A stretch of 64,000 bases of DNA from G963666945 sp963666945. GTDB lineage: Bacteria > Bacteroidota > Bacteroidia > Bacteroidales > Marinifilaceae. Numbering within the stretch: the stretch's first letter is position 1; every line of letters starts with the position of its first letter. The notes beneath the pieces were generated by a model. It had not been told where the DNA came from. It made no database searches and worked only from the letters and a program-made list of their open reading frames with translations. The position numbers were made by a program, and so were the translations under genes. This document shows, piece after piece, positions 54,555 through 63,056 of the stretch. Where the stretch lies: the NCBI GenBank assembly GCA_963666945.2, contig CAXXRT010000025.1, forward strand, positions 1 to 64,000, in the 5' to 3' direction.

Positions 54555-55046
54555 TCAAAAATTAATGGAATCCAAATTATTCTCTTTCAGGAATTTATTT
54601 ATTTTATTCTCCAACTCACTAATCTTATTATCATAAACATCCACTACCCCTTCACTTAAATTCTTTTTCAAATAAGAAAAATATATAAGTCTTAATTTGC
54701 TATAGTACACCAAATCCAAACTCTTTTGCCTCATTTCATTAGAAATATTTTCTATTCTGGAAGCATTATCCATAATTCTCCGGTTCTCCAGCCACAAATA
54801 AAAACCATTTTCTAATTCATTGATAGTGTATTCAGAATCTTCTAAATTCAAATTTTTCAATATATCAATAGCTTCTTTTTCATTTTTTTCAAACTGCCTA
54901 AACGCCTCAAAATATTGATTTCTATCATAGCCATAATAAAGTTTTGAGATATTAAAAAAATCACCCAGAAAAAGCCCTACAATAAAAAATAATGAAACTA
55001 CAATCGTTATCTTGTGCCTATATATAAATTTTATCATTTTTATCAT
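54555..55046 (-). CDS. Hypothetical membrane-anchored protein
   Basis: A 163-residue protein I do not recognise. It has one N-terminal helix (about residues 12-30, IVVSLFFIVGLFLGDFF) and then a largely helical, charged part to the end (about 45-163), with coiled-coil-like stretches (NRRIMDNASRIENISNEMRQK, KISELENKINKFLKE). It could be a signal anchor, with the bulk outside. It lies upstream of the sigma factor gene on the same strand, about 190 bp away, and may or may not belong to that locus. An overlong start is possible; the first Met is used. Confidence 0.6.
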   Translation of the reverse strand: MIKMIKFIYRHKITIVVSLFFIVGLFLGDFFNISKLYYGYDRNQYFEAFRQFEKNEKEAIDILKNLNLEDSEYTINELENGFYLWLENRRIMDNASRIENISNEMRQKSLDLVYYSKLRLIYFSYLKKNLSEGVVDVYDNKISELENKINKFLKENNLDSINF

Positions 55047-55235
55047 TTTAGTAACAAATAAACTTTAGGAACACCATAAACAAGGAGCAATATGAATTTA
55101 CAAATTCAAAACCAACCTACATTTGGAATCTCCTGAAGAAATTTTAAAATAAAACACCATAAATAAATAAACATAAAAATCATGTAAATATATATATATA
55201 TAATGCATTCTCCATACAAAACTTAACTGACTTAA

Positions 55236-55277
55236 TGAATGGGCCTATTTTACAAATGAACAGGCCTGTTTTAACAA
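55236..55277. repeat. Two near-identical 20-bp direct repeats with GGCCT
   Basis: TGAATGGGCCTATTTTAC and TGAACAGGCCTGTTTTAAC stand at 55236 and 55257 with a period of about 21 bp, just downstream of the flippase-like gene. The rest of 55047-55298 has an AT run of unknown meaning (55190-55205) and no gene. Confidence 0.4.
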
Positions 55278-55298
55278 TAAACGAAAAATATAAACACT

Positions 55299-56300
55299 TT
55301 ATTTTCTACTTAGATATCCAAAATCAGCCTTTCTATGTAATAATTTTCTGACCAAACCAATAATTATTGCAACTAATCCAATAAACCATGTAAAGACCAT
55401 TGTCAATCCATTAGAAAGAACCCCATATTCAAGCCCGGAGTTTTCATCAAGATTAAAAGCAATAAAAAGCTGAAGAATAAAGAAATGAGTAGTACCTATC
55501 CCTCCCGGACTTGGTAGAGCCCACCCTATTCCGGCAATAAAAAGGATAATTGCCGCAAAATAAAAGCTATAACCTTGTGTAGAAGGAAGGGCTTTTAAGC
55601 AGGCATAATTCATTAAAATCAATACAAGCCAGATAGAAATTGTCAAAATCACAAACAATTTATATTTTCTTATCTTAATTGACCTCTTAACAGTATGAAA
55701 TATCTCTGCAACAAAAAGTTTTAATCTCATCAATATCTTTACTTTTCTAAAAACATAATATATGCCGGATAACAATAAAAAGAGAACAATAAATGCAAAA
55801 AGGACTTTGTATACCTTATCGAAATTAATTATTCCATTATCCAGCAAAGTTTTTCGAAAAAGAGAAACAAGTTTATCTATTTCAAAGATAAAGCAGAACA
55901 TAATCCCGGCAGCTAAAACAACAAGATCATAAATTCTTTCAGTAACAACAGTACCAAAACTAAGAGAAGTCCTAATATTATCTGTTTTTTTCAAACTAAC
56001 ACATCTTACTATTTCCCCAAGTTTAGGAGTAAAACTATTAACCGTATAACCAAGTATCACAGAATAAAAAACATTCCTTGTTTTCGCCACTTCTCCGGTA
56101 TTTTCTATTAACACTTTCCATCTGTATGATCTCAAAAAGAAAGTAACAAACAAGCATAAACCATTAACCGCCACCCATACCAAGTCAGCCTCCTTTATAC
56201 CAGAAAATATATCCGACAAGGATTTATCTTTAAACGTAAGTATAAGAAATACAGTCCCTATAAATATTCCTACAAAAGTATTTAAAATCTTTTTCGCCAT
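55299..56300 (-). CDS. Flippase-like membrane protein (UPF0104 / LPG synthase TM-like)
   Basis: A 333-residue integral membrane protein with about eight helices of the UPF0104 family, which resembles the membrane part of lysylphosphatidylglycerol synthases. Marks are FFLRSYRWKVLIENTG (about residues 53-68), YSVILGYTVNSFTPKLGEIVRC (about 82-104, in two parts) and the C-terminal ALPSPGGIGTTHFFILQLF (about 260-278). It has no soluble catalytic domain. Members may move lipids or lipid-linked sugars; the function here is unknown. It is monocistronic. Confidence 0.8.
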   Translation of the reverse strand: MAKKILNTFVGIFIGTVFLILTFKDKSLSDIFSGIKEADLVWVAVNGLCLFVTFFLRSYRWKVLIENTGEVAKTRNVFYSVILGYTVNSFTPKLGEIVRCVSLKKTDNIRTSLSFGTVVTERIYDLVVLAAGIMFCFIFEIDKLVSLFRKTLLDNGIINFDKVYKVLFAFIVLFLLLSGIYYVFRKVKILMRLKLFVAEIFHTVKRSIKIRKYKLFVILTISIWLVLILMNYACLKALPSTQGYSFYFAAIILFIAGIGWALPSPGGIGTTHFFILQLFIAFNLDENSGLEYGVLSNGLTMVFTWFIGLVAIIIGLVRKLLHRKADFGYLSRK

Positions 56301-56402
56301 TAATTTTTCAATTTAGACAGCACACAATATCAAAGGCTAAAAGTAATCAATTATATCAGCACCCGCAATATACATTCTTTGTATAAACAAATAATTACTC
56401 AA

Positions 56403-56435
56403 ATTGCAGATAAATCGAAATAATAAGTAATTTTG
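56403..56435 (+). promoter_or_regulatory. Probable promoter of pyrH
   Basis: ATTG (56403-56406) and TAATTTTG (56428-56435), 21 bp apart, match the Bacteroidota pattern with one change in the -33 box. The ATG is at 56520, leaving an 80-base leader. Confidence 0.5.
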
Positions 56436-56519
56436 TATAAATTTTAACTAATTAGCTGCATGACAAATAAATTATCATCGACAATTATTTTTATGCAGTC
56501 TTTATATAACTTTTTATAG

Positions 56520-57236
56520 ATGGAAAACATTAGATATAAAAGAATATTGCTTAAACTTAGCGGAGAATCTTTAATGGGTGCTCAGCAATATGGAATAGAT
56601 GCTGAACGTTTAGAAGAATATGCAAATCAAATCAAAGAAATTGCAGATACAGGAGTACAAATTGGCATAGTAATAGGTGGAGGTAATATTTTCAGAGGCC
56701 TTAGTGGGGCATCCAATGGTTTCGACAGAGTAAAAGGGGATTCAATGGGAATGCTTGCCACTGTTATAAACAGCCTTGCCTTATGCTCCGCTTTGGAGAA
56801 ATGTGGGTGTAAGTCGAAAGTATTTACAGCCATCAGAATGGAGCCCATTGGAGAATTCTTTTCCAAACATAAGGCAATAGAGAATCTTGAAAAAGGATAT
56901 GTAACAATATTCTCTGCCGGTACAGGTAATCCATATTTCACAACCGATACAGCATCCTCATTAAGAGGCATAGAAATAGAAGCCGATGTTATGCTAAAAG
57001 GAACAAGGGTAGACGGAGTATATACTGCCGATCCCGAAAAAGATCCCAATGCCATAAAATTTGAAACTATTTCATTCGACGAAGTATATACAAAGAACCT
57101 GAAAGTTATGGATCTCACAGCGACCACAATGTGTAAAGAGAACAATTTACCAATAATAGTCTTTGACATGGATACTCCTGGTAATTTAAAGAAAGTGATT
57201 AATGGAGAAAATATCGGAACACTGGTGCACAGATAA
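56520..57236 (+). CDS. pyrH: UMP kinase
   Basis: PyrH phosphorylates UMP to UDP, the allosterically regulated step of pyrimidine supply. The 238-residue protein shows the amino acid kinase fold: RILLKLSGESLMG (about 8-20), GIVIGGGNIFRGL (about 49-61), FSAGTGNPYFTTDTASSLR (about 136-154), and VDGVYTADPEKDPNA. Many bacteria carry pyrH next to rpsB-tsf; here the SusCD locus lies between them. dxs follows 90 bp downstream. Confidence 0.96.
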   Translation: MENIRYKRILLKLSGESLMGAQQYGIDAERLEEYANQIKEIADTGVQIGIVIGGGNIFRGLSGASNGFDRVKGDSMGMLATVINSLALCSALEKCGCKSKVFTAIRMEPIGEFFSKHKAIENLEKGYVTIFSAGTGNPYFTTDTASSLRGIEIEADVMLKGTRVDGVYTADPEKDPNAIKFETISFDEVYTKNLKVMDLTATTMCKENNLPIIVFDMDTPGNLKKVINGENIGTLVHR

Positions 57237-57326
57237 TAACATACTTCACATTAAGAAATACTAATTTTTTGTAAACCATCATATTATTTCTATATTAGGT
57301 AGATTTTTTATTAAGCAAACAAGTCA

Positions 57327-59225
57327 ATGGAAGAGAATAGAAGCTTACTGGATAAAATAGAATTTCCATCAGATCTTAAAAAAGTTTCTGAGGATAATCT
57401 TATCCGGTTATGTGAAGAATTAAGAGAACAAATTATTGACGAATGCGCTGAGAACCCCGGTCATTTAGGAGCCAGCCTGGGTGTGGTTGAACTTACTGTT
57501 GCCCTTCATTATGTAATGAATACACCCTATGATAATATTATCTGGGATGTAGGACATCAGGCTTACGGTCACAAAATTCTTACGGGAAGAAGGCATATTT
57601 TCAACAAAAACCGTAAATACAAGGGAATAAGTGGTTTCCCAAAGATGTCAGAAAGTGAATACGACTCATTTGGAACAGGACACTCCTCTACATCTATATC
57701 AGCAGCACTAGGAATGGCTGTTGCAGCAGAACAACAGGGGAAATACGACCAAAGAACTGTCGCCATCATAGGAGATGGAGCCCTTACCGGAGGCATGGCA
57801 TTTGAGGCATTAAACAATGCAGCAACAAATAAAGCAAATCTACTTGTCATACTCAACGATAACAATATGGCCATAGATCCCAGCGTAGGCGGTCTTAACG
57901 ATTACTTACTGGATATCTCCACTTCGAAAACATACAACAAAATAAAAAACGAAGTATGGAAACTATTGGGTATGCTCAATAAAATAAATCCGGGAACAAG
58001 AAAATTCATACAAAAAATAGACAACAGCATAAAATCCCTATTGCTAAAACAAAGCAATATGTTTGAAGCACTCGGTTTCAGGTATTTTGGGCCTGTCGAC
58101 GGGCATGATGTTAATCACCTGGTTAAAACCCTTCAGGATCTGAGAGATATACCCGGGCCAAAACTACTACACTGTATCACAACTAAAGGTAAAGGCTACA
58201 AATTTGCGGAGAAGGAGCAGACAATATGGCATGCACCTGGTAAATTTGATAAAAACACAGGAGAAATCATTAAGTCATCTTCCGAATCAAAACCCCCAAA
58301 ATATCAGGATGTATTCGGACATACAATACTTGAACTAGCCAGAAAGAATGAAAAAATAGTAGGTATAACACCAGCTATGCCAACAGGATGTTCCCTGAAT
58401 ATCATGATGAAAGAGATGCCAGAGAGAACATTCGATGTGGGAATTGCCGAACAACATGCCGTTACCTTCTCTGCCGGTCTGGCAGCCAAAGGCATGATAC
58501 CTTTCTGCAACATATACTCATCATTTATGCAAAGAGCTTACGATCAGGTTATACATGACGTTGCTCTTCAGAATCTCAACGTTGTTTTTTGCCTCGACAG
58601 AGGCGGACTTGTTGGCTCAGACGGGGCCACCCACCACGGGGCATACGATCTGGCATATTTCAGATGTATTCCAAACATGATTGTAGCAGCTCCTCTAAAT
58701 GAAGAAGAACTGAGAAATATGATGTACACGGCTCAACTTCCTGATAAAGGACCATTCTCAATAAGATACCCAAGGGGAAGAGGGGTTACAATAGATTGGA
58801 AAACAGACTTTAAAGAAATACCTGTAGGAAAAGGCAGATGCCTTTCCGAAGGCAAAGATATTGCCGTTTTATCAATAGGTACAATAGGACATGAAGTCAT
58901 TAAAGCCTTTAATTTTATTGGCAATATAAAACCAGCACATTACGATATGCGATTTGTAAAGCCCTTAGACAAGGATCTTCTTCATAAAATTTTCAAAAAC
59001 TTCTCAACTATAATTACTGTTGAAGATGGGTGTATTATGGGAGGCCTTGGAAGTGCCGTGATTGAATTTATGACAGACAATAGCTATCAGGCCCGGGTAA
59101 TAAGATTGGGAATACCGGATAAATATATAGAACAGGGTTCTCAGGAAGAACTATATAAAGAATGTGGATATGATGCGGATTCTATTGCAAAGACTATTAC
59201 AAAGATATATTCTGAAATAAACTAA
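57327..59225 (+). CDS. dxs: 1-deoxy-D-xylulose-5-phosphate synthase
   Basis: Thiamine-diphosphate enzyme that joins pyruvate and glyceraldehyde 3-phosphate, the first step of the MEP isoprenoid pathway. The 632 residues include HLGASLGVVELTVALHYV (about 47-64), WDVGHQAYGHKILTGR (about 71-86), the ThDP motif GDGALTGGMAFEALNNA (about 149-165) with NDNNMAI (about 177-183), GIAEQHAVTFSAGLA (catalytic Glu, about 372-386), and DRGGLVGSDGATHHG. Length and domains are complete. Confidence 0.97.
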   Translation: MEENRSLLDKIEFPSDLKKVSEDNLIRLCEELREQIIDECAENPGHLGASLGVVELTVALHYVMNTPYDNIIWDVGHQAYGHKILTGRRHIFNKNRKYKGISGFPKMSESEYDSFGTGHSSTSISAALGMAVAAEQQGKYDQRTVAIIGDGALTGGMAFEALNNAATNKANLLVILNDNNMAIDPSVGGLNDYLLDISTSKTYNKIKNEVWKLLGMLNKINPGTRKFIQKIDNSIKSLLLKQSNMFEALGFRYFGPVDGHDVNHLVKTLQDLRDIPGPKLLHCITTKGKGYKFAEKEQTIWHAPGKFDKNTGEIIKSSSESKPPKYQDVFGHTILELARKNEKIVGITPAMPTGCSLNIMMKEMPERTFDVGIAEQHAVTFSAGLAAKGMIPFCNIYSSFMQRAYDQVIHDVALQNLNVVFCLDRGGLVGSDGATHHGAYDLAYFRCIPNMIVAAPLNEEELRNMMYTAQLPDKGPFSIRYPRGRGVTIDWKTDFKEIPVGKGRCLSEGKDIAVLSIGTIGHEVIKAFNFIGNIKPAHYDMRFVKPLDKDLLHKIFKNFSTIITVEDGCIMGGLGSAVIEFMTDNSYQARVIRLGIPDKYIEQGSQEELYKECGYDADSIAKTITKIYSEIN

Positions 59226-59341
59226 CAAAAGTCAATTCTTATTTAGTATATGATATTTTTTATATCTTTAGAACCGCAATTACTAAACAAGTATAGAACC
59301 CACATTAGTGTATCCTTTGTTTCATAGATAACAGTAAGAAC

Positions 59342-60046
59342 ATGAAGAAAAATATAATATTACCAAATTGCGAAGAATGCGCCCATAAATTTGGTATGAC
59401 ATTTAAAAAATTAAACTCAGACGAGCTTGATTTTATATTTTTCAATAACAATATAGAATTTTCAGAAAGAGGAAATATTATATATAGTGAAGGAAGCAGG
59501 ATTAAAGGATGCTTTTTTATTTATTCAGGAATATTAAAAGTGTACAAAACAGGTGCAGAAGGGAAAGAACAGATTATCAGATTTGCCAAAGAAGGTGAAC
59601 TTGTAGGATTCCGGTCTGTTATTAACCAGGAATTAGCATGCACTTCTGCAAAAGTAATAAACGATGCAATATTATGCTACATACCTGGGAGTACCTTAAC
59701 ACAATTAATAAAATCAAATGCAGAATTTGCATTTGAATTAATAAGGCTTACATGCAAAGAGTTGGGTGAATCCAACTGCTACCTTACAGATATTGCTCAG
59801 AAATCAGTAAAAGAAAGATTAGCAGAGGTAATTGTACAATTAGTAAACGATTTCGGGCTCGATAGTGATAAAATAATGAAAATCACCATTACAAGAGAAG
59901 AACTGGCAAATATAGTCGGTACTGCTACTGAATCTGTTATAAGATTAATATCTGAATTTAAATCAGAAGGGATTCTCGAATCTAAAGGCCGCAAATTAAG
60001 AATCTTAAATAAAAATAAGCTTTCAGAGATATCAAATTCGCATTAA
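59342..60046 (+). CDS. Crp/Fnr family transcription regulator
   Basis: A 234-residue regulator with a cyclic-nucleotide-binding-like domain (about residues 30-140, IYSEGSRIKGCFFIYSGILK) and a C-terminal winged helix-turn-helix (TREELANIVGTATESVIRLI, about 181-200). The N-terminus has NCEECAHKF, a CxxC pair, but not the four-cysteine iron-sulfur pattern of Fnr, so an oxygen-sensing role is unlikely. It stands alone, 116 bp after dxs; its targets are unknown. Confidence 0.87.
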   Translation: MKKNIILPNCEECAHKFGMTFKKLNSDELDFIFFNNNIEFSERGNIIYSEGSRIKGCFFIYSGILKVYKTGAEGKEQIIRFAKEGELVGFRSVINQELACTSAKVINDAILCYIPGSTLTQLIKSNAEFAFELIRLTCKELGESNCYLTDIAQKSVKERLAEVIVQLVNDFGLDSDKIMKITITREELANIVGTATESVIRLISEFKSEGILESKGRKLRILNKNKLSEISNSH

Positions 60047-60102
60047 TACTGTAATCACAGATATTTTATATTATTTTTGCAGATATATTTTCAAGTATTT
60101 TG

Positions 60103-60110
60103 TAATTTTG
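60103..60110 (+). promoter_or_regulatory. Probable -7 box for the aspartate aminotransferase-like gene
   Basis: TAATTTTG ends 30 bp before the ATG at 60141; TTTG occurs at 60076-60079, 23 bp upstream, a somewhat long spacer. Confidence 0.45.
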
Positions 60111-60140
60111 TTATCCTAAAAACCGTTAAACCAAATACAT

Positions 60141-61337
60141 ATGCCACAAATATCAGAAAAAGGGCTTTTAATGCCTCAATCGCCTATCAGGAAGTTAGTT
60201 CCATATGCAGAGGCTGCTAAAGCAAGAGGTGTAAAAGTTTATCACCTTAATATAGGTCAACCGGATATTCCTACTCCGGAGGTAGCTCTTGAAGCTGTTC
60301 GCAACTGTAGAGATAAAGTTATTGAGTATTCTCACTCAGCTGGAAACATTACATATCGTAAAAAACTTGCTAAATATTATCAGGGAATCGATATTAATGT
60401 TGATGAAAGCGAGATCTTAATCACAACAGGTGGATCCGAAGCAATTATTTTTGCTTTCCTGACCACACTTAACCCAGGGGACGAAATTATTATTCCTGAG
60501 CCTTTCTATGCAAACTACAACAGTTTTGCCCAAATGGCCGGAGTAGTAGTTAAAACTGTTACTTCTTCAATTGAGAAGGACTTTGCATTACCTGCAATAG
60601 AGGAATTTGAAAAAATTATAACACCCAAAACAAAAGGTATTGTTATAGTTAACCCAAGTAACCCTACAGGTTATTTATATTCAAAAGACGAGCTTAACAA
60701 ATTAAAAGAAATGGTTCTTAAGCACGATCTTTATCTTTATGCCGACGAGGTATACCGTGAATTCTGCTACGACGGAAACTCACACTTCTCTGCTATGCAG
60801 CTTGAAGGATTAGAAAACAATGTCATACTTGTTGACTCTGTATCTAAGCGTTACAGCGAGTGTGGAATACGTATCGGAGCTCTTGTTTCTAAAAATAAAG
60901 ATGTTGTTTCTACGGCTCTTAAATTTGGAATGGCAAGACTATGTCCTCCTTCATTGGGTCAGATTGCTGCAGAAGCATCTCTTGATACAGAAGAAAGTTA
61001 TTTCGAGAATGTATATAACGAATACATTGAGCGCCGCGACTTCATGGTAGATGCACTAAATAAGATGCCTGGGGTTTATTCTCCAAAACCTAAGGGTGCA
61101 TTCTATACAGTAGTTAAACTTCCTGTTGATGATGCAGACAAGTTTGCTCAGTGGATGCTTGAAGATTTCGAATACAAGGGACAAACAGTAATGGTAGCTC
61201 CCGCATCAGGCTTCTATGCAACAAAAGGCTTAGGTAAAGACGAAGTAAGAATTGCCTATGTGCTTAAAATTGAGGATCTGAAAAATGCAATGGAAACATT
61301 AGCTGAAGCCCTTAAAGCATATCCTGGCAGAGTCTAA
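60141..61337 (+). CDS. PLP-dependent aminotransferase, aspartate aminotransferase-like
   Basis: Fold-type I aminotransferase of 398 residues in the group of aspartate/aromatic transaminases. Signatures are YHLNIGQPDIPTPEVALEAV (about 34-53), ITTGGSEAI (about 94-102), IVIVNPSNPTGYLYS (about 171-185), ADEVYREF, and the PLP lysine Lys236 in VDSVSKRYSECGIRIG. Its T-rich codon use resembles that of the aminotransferase at 15230. Single gene with a strong terminator. The substrate is most likely aspartate, but this is by similarity of motifs. Confidence 0.9.
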   Translation: MPQISEKGLLMPQSPIRKLVPYAEAAKARGVKVYHLNIGQPDIPTPEVALEAVRNCRDKVIEYSHSAGNITYRKKLAKYYQGIDINVDESEILITTGGSEAIIFAFLTTLNPGDEIIIPEPFYANYNSFAQMAGVVVKTVTSSIEKDFALPAIEEFEKIITPKTKGIVIVNPSNPTGYLYSKDELNKLKEMVLKHDLYLYADEVYREFCYDGNSHFSAMQLEGLENNVILVDSVSKRYSECGIRIGALVSKNKDVVSTALKFGMARLCPPSLGQIAAEASLDTEESYFENVYNEYIERRDFMVDALNKMPGVYSPKPKGAFYTVVKLPVDDADKFAQWMLEDFEYKGQTVMVAPASGFYATKGLGKDEVRIAYVLKIEDLKNAMETLAEALKAYPGRV

Positions 61338-61358
61338 TAACTTACTTAAACAGATATA

Positions 61359-61386
61359 AGAAAGCCGGCTTATGCCGGCTTTTTCT
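61359..61386 (+). terminator. Terminator of the 60141 aminotransferase gene
   Basis: AAAGCCGGC pairs with GCCGGCTTT around a TTAT loop, followed by TTTCTTT, 22 bp after the stop. Confidence 0.9.
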
Positions 61387-61417
61387 TTAATAAAGTGAAT
61401 TTTCCACTTAATTTTTA

Positions 61418-61425
61418 TAATTTTG
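61418..61425 (+). promoter_or_regulatory. Probable -7 box for the acyltransferase gene
   Basis: TAATTTTG fits TAnnTTTG, 25 bp upstream of the ATG at 61450; no TTTG at -33. Confidence 0.4.
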
Positions 61426-61449
61426 CGGAATTAATCAATTCGTATAGAA

Positions 61450-62607
61450 ATGTGCATAGATGCAGATTATGAACAAATAAGACCTTTTATAGACTCCGAA
61501 GCAGAGATGTATTCATCAAAACTTAGTGAATCAAAAGAATTCTTCATGGTAATGTCTACCATACTAAAAGATTTTGATACAGAGAAAATGACAGCAGCTC
61601 TAGAAAAGGTAAAAACCATAGATGATTTCAAGAACTATGTGATAACACCACTTTTCGACGATATCATTAATAATACAACAAAAGGTATAAGCATACAGGG
61701 ACTGGAAAATATTCAAAAAGACAAAAGCTACCTTTTTATTTCAGATCACAGAGATATTATTCTTGATTCTGCTATTCTAAACAATGTTTTGGATAAGTAC
61801 GGCTATAATACCTGTGAAATAGCCATTGGGAGTAACCTGTTAATTAACGACTGGATTACCAACCTGGTTAAATTAAACGGAGCCTTTACCGTAAAAAGGA
61901 ATTTGCCCATAAAAGAGATGATGGAAAGCACAAAAACTCTTTCATCTTATATTAGAAACAATCTGGTTAATAAAAATCAATCTGTATGGATTGCACAAAG
62001 GGAAGGCAGAACAAAAGATGGTGACGACCGTACCCAACTAAGTCTACTGAAGATGTTCAACATCAGCGGAGATGATTCCTTCTGCAAAAACTTTAAAGAG
62101 CTTAAAATTGTTCCAGTTGCAATATCTTACGAATATGAACCATGCGATGGGTATAAAACAAAAGAAATATACCTGAAAGAAACTAACGAAGGGTATGAAA
62201 AGACACCAATGGACGATATGAACAGCATGGTTGCCGGATTGAGGAACGAAAAGGGAAGAGTGCATTTCTCTATTGGAAAACCACTGGGGGAAGTCCTTGA
62301 TGTTATTGAAGAAATGAACTCTCAGCCAGAGAAATACAAGGCCATTGCAGATGTAATTGACTACCGTATTCATAAAGACTTTAAACTTTGGCCGGATAAT
62401 TTCATATCCTATGATTTACTTAATTCCTCAACTACGTATAAAGAATATTATACCGAAGAAGAAAAGGAATTGTTTATCAATCACATGAACAAAAAACTTA
62501 ATAGCATAGAAGGCAACAGGTCTATTTTAAATAAAATATTCCTTGAGATATATGCTAACCCGGTAAAGAACAGACTAAACCTTGAGAAACCATACTTTTG
62601 TAAATAA
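61450..62607 (+). CDS. PlsC-like acyltransferase
   Basis: A 385-residue protein of the glycerol-3-phosphate/1-acylglycerol-3-phosphate acyltransferase superfamily. The catalytic HxxxxD motif is SDHRDIILDSAIL (about residues 98-110), with an acceptor-binding segment VWIAQREGRTKDGDDRTQ (about 179-196) and PVAISYEYEP (about 219-228). The N-terminal 80 residues are helical and have no membrane segment. The substrate is unclear; it may be a lipid precursor such as an ornithine or glycine lipid. The next two small genes follow closely. Confidence 0.8.
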   Translation: MCIDADYEQIRPFIDSEAEMYSSKLSESKEFFMVMSTILKDFDTEKMTAALEKVKTIDDFKNYVITPLFDDIINNTTKGISIQGLENIQKDKSYLFISDHRDIILDSAILNNVLDKYGYNTCEIAIGSNLLINDWITNLVKLNGAFTVKRNLPIKEMMESTKTLSSYIRNNLVNKNQSVWIAQREGRTKDGDDRTQLSLLKMFNISGDDSFCKNFKELKIVPVAISYEYEPCDGYKTKEIYLKETNEGYEKTPMDDMNSMVAGLRNEKGRVHFSIGKPLGEVLDVIEEMNSQPEKYKAIADVIDYRIHKDFKLWPDNFISYDLLNSSTTYKEYYTEEEKELFINHMNKKLNSIEGNRSILNKIFLEIYANPVKNRLNLEKPYFCK

Positions 62608-62618
62608 AATATTTACTT

Positions 62619-62807
62619 ATGAAAACAATAAAAATACTTCTGATTCTGGCTGCATTCCTGATAATGGTCGCCAGCGTAGTTAATTTATACAACATTGCCA
62701 ATACAGATGCCTCACGTCTGGGTATTTACCTGGATCTAATTGCCATGGCAATTATTGCATCTGCCGTGGGATTTATAAGTTTTAAAGAAAAGAATACGAA
62801 AAAATGA
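62619..62807 (+). CDS. Small hypothetical membrane protein
   Basis: A 62-residue protein with two predicted membrane segments (about 3-24 and 33-55) and a charged tail (KEKNTKK). It lies 11 bp downstream of the acyltransferase and its stop overlaps the start of the next gene (ATGA). I do not recognise the family; the tight spacing supports it being a real gene. Confidence 0.65.
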   Translation: MKTIKILLILAAFLIMVASVVNLYNIANTDASRLGIYLDLIAMAIIASAVGFISFKEKNTKK

Positions 62808-63043
62808 TAAGATTAAAGCGAACTATTTACATAAACGACGAAGCTTACCCAACCTGGTTTTCCATGAAAATCAGCAAAAACAGGGGAAAATCAAGTATTA
62901 CAATATACTACCATACAGACGATCCCTACAGCAAAGCTAGTCGCATGATAATAATAAAAGGCGGATTTTCTACCAAAGAAGAGGCCATTAACCATGCCGT
63001 TCGCTATATGAGAAAGATGTATACAGACATGATTAACAGATAA
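62804..63043 (+). CDS. Small hypothetical protein
   Basis: A 79-residue, basic soluble protein with no recognised domain. The order of predicted strands and helices (RLKRTIYINDEAYPTWFSMK, SSITIYYHTDD, then a helix EEAINHAVRYMRKMYTD) suggests a small alpha/beta fold. It overlaps the upstream membrane protein gene by four bases, so translation is coupled, and stands 13 bp before gltX. The function is unknown. Confidence 0.65.
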   Translation: MIRLKRTIYINDEAYPTWFSMKISKNRGKSSITIYYHTDDPYSKASRMIIIKGGFSTKEEAINHAVRYMRKMYTDMINR

Positions 63044-63056
63044 ATATATAATAAGT

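Noticed and set aside
55180..55206. AT-rich run (TATATATATA) as an attachment site or origin
   Set aside because: Simple dinucleotide repeat with no flanking integrase, DnaA boxes or repeats that would support either.
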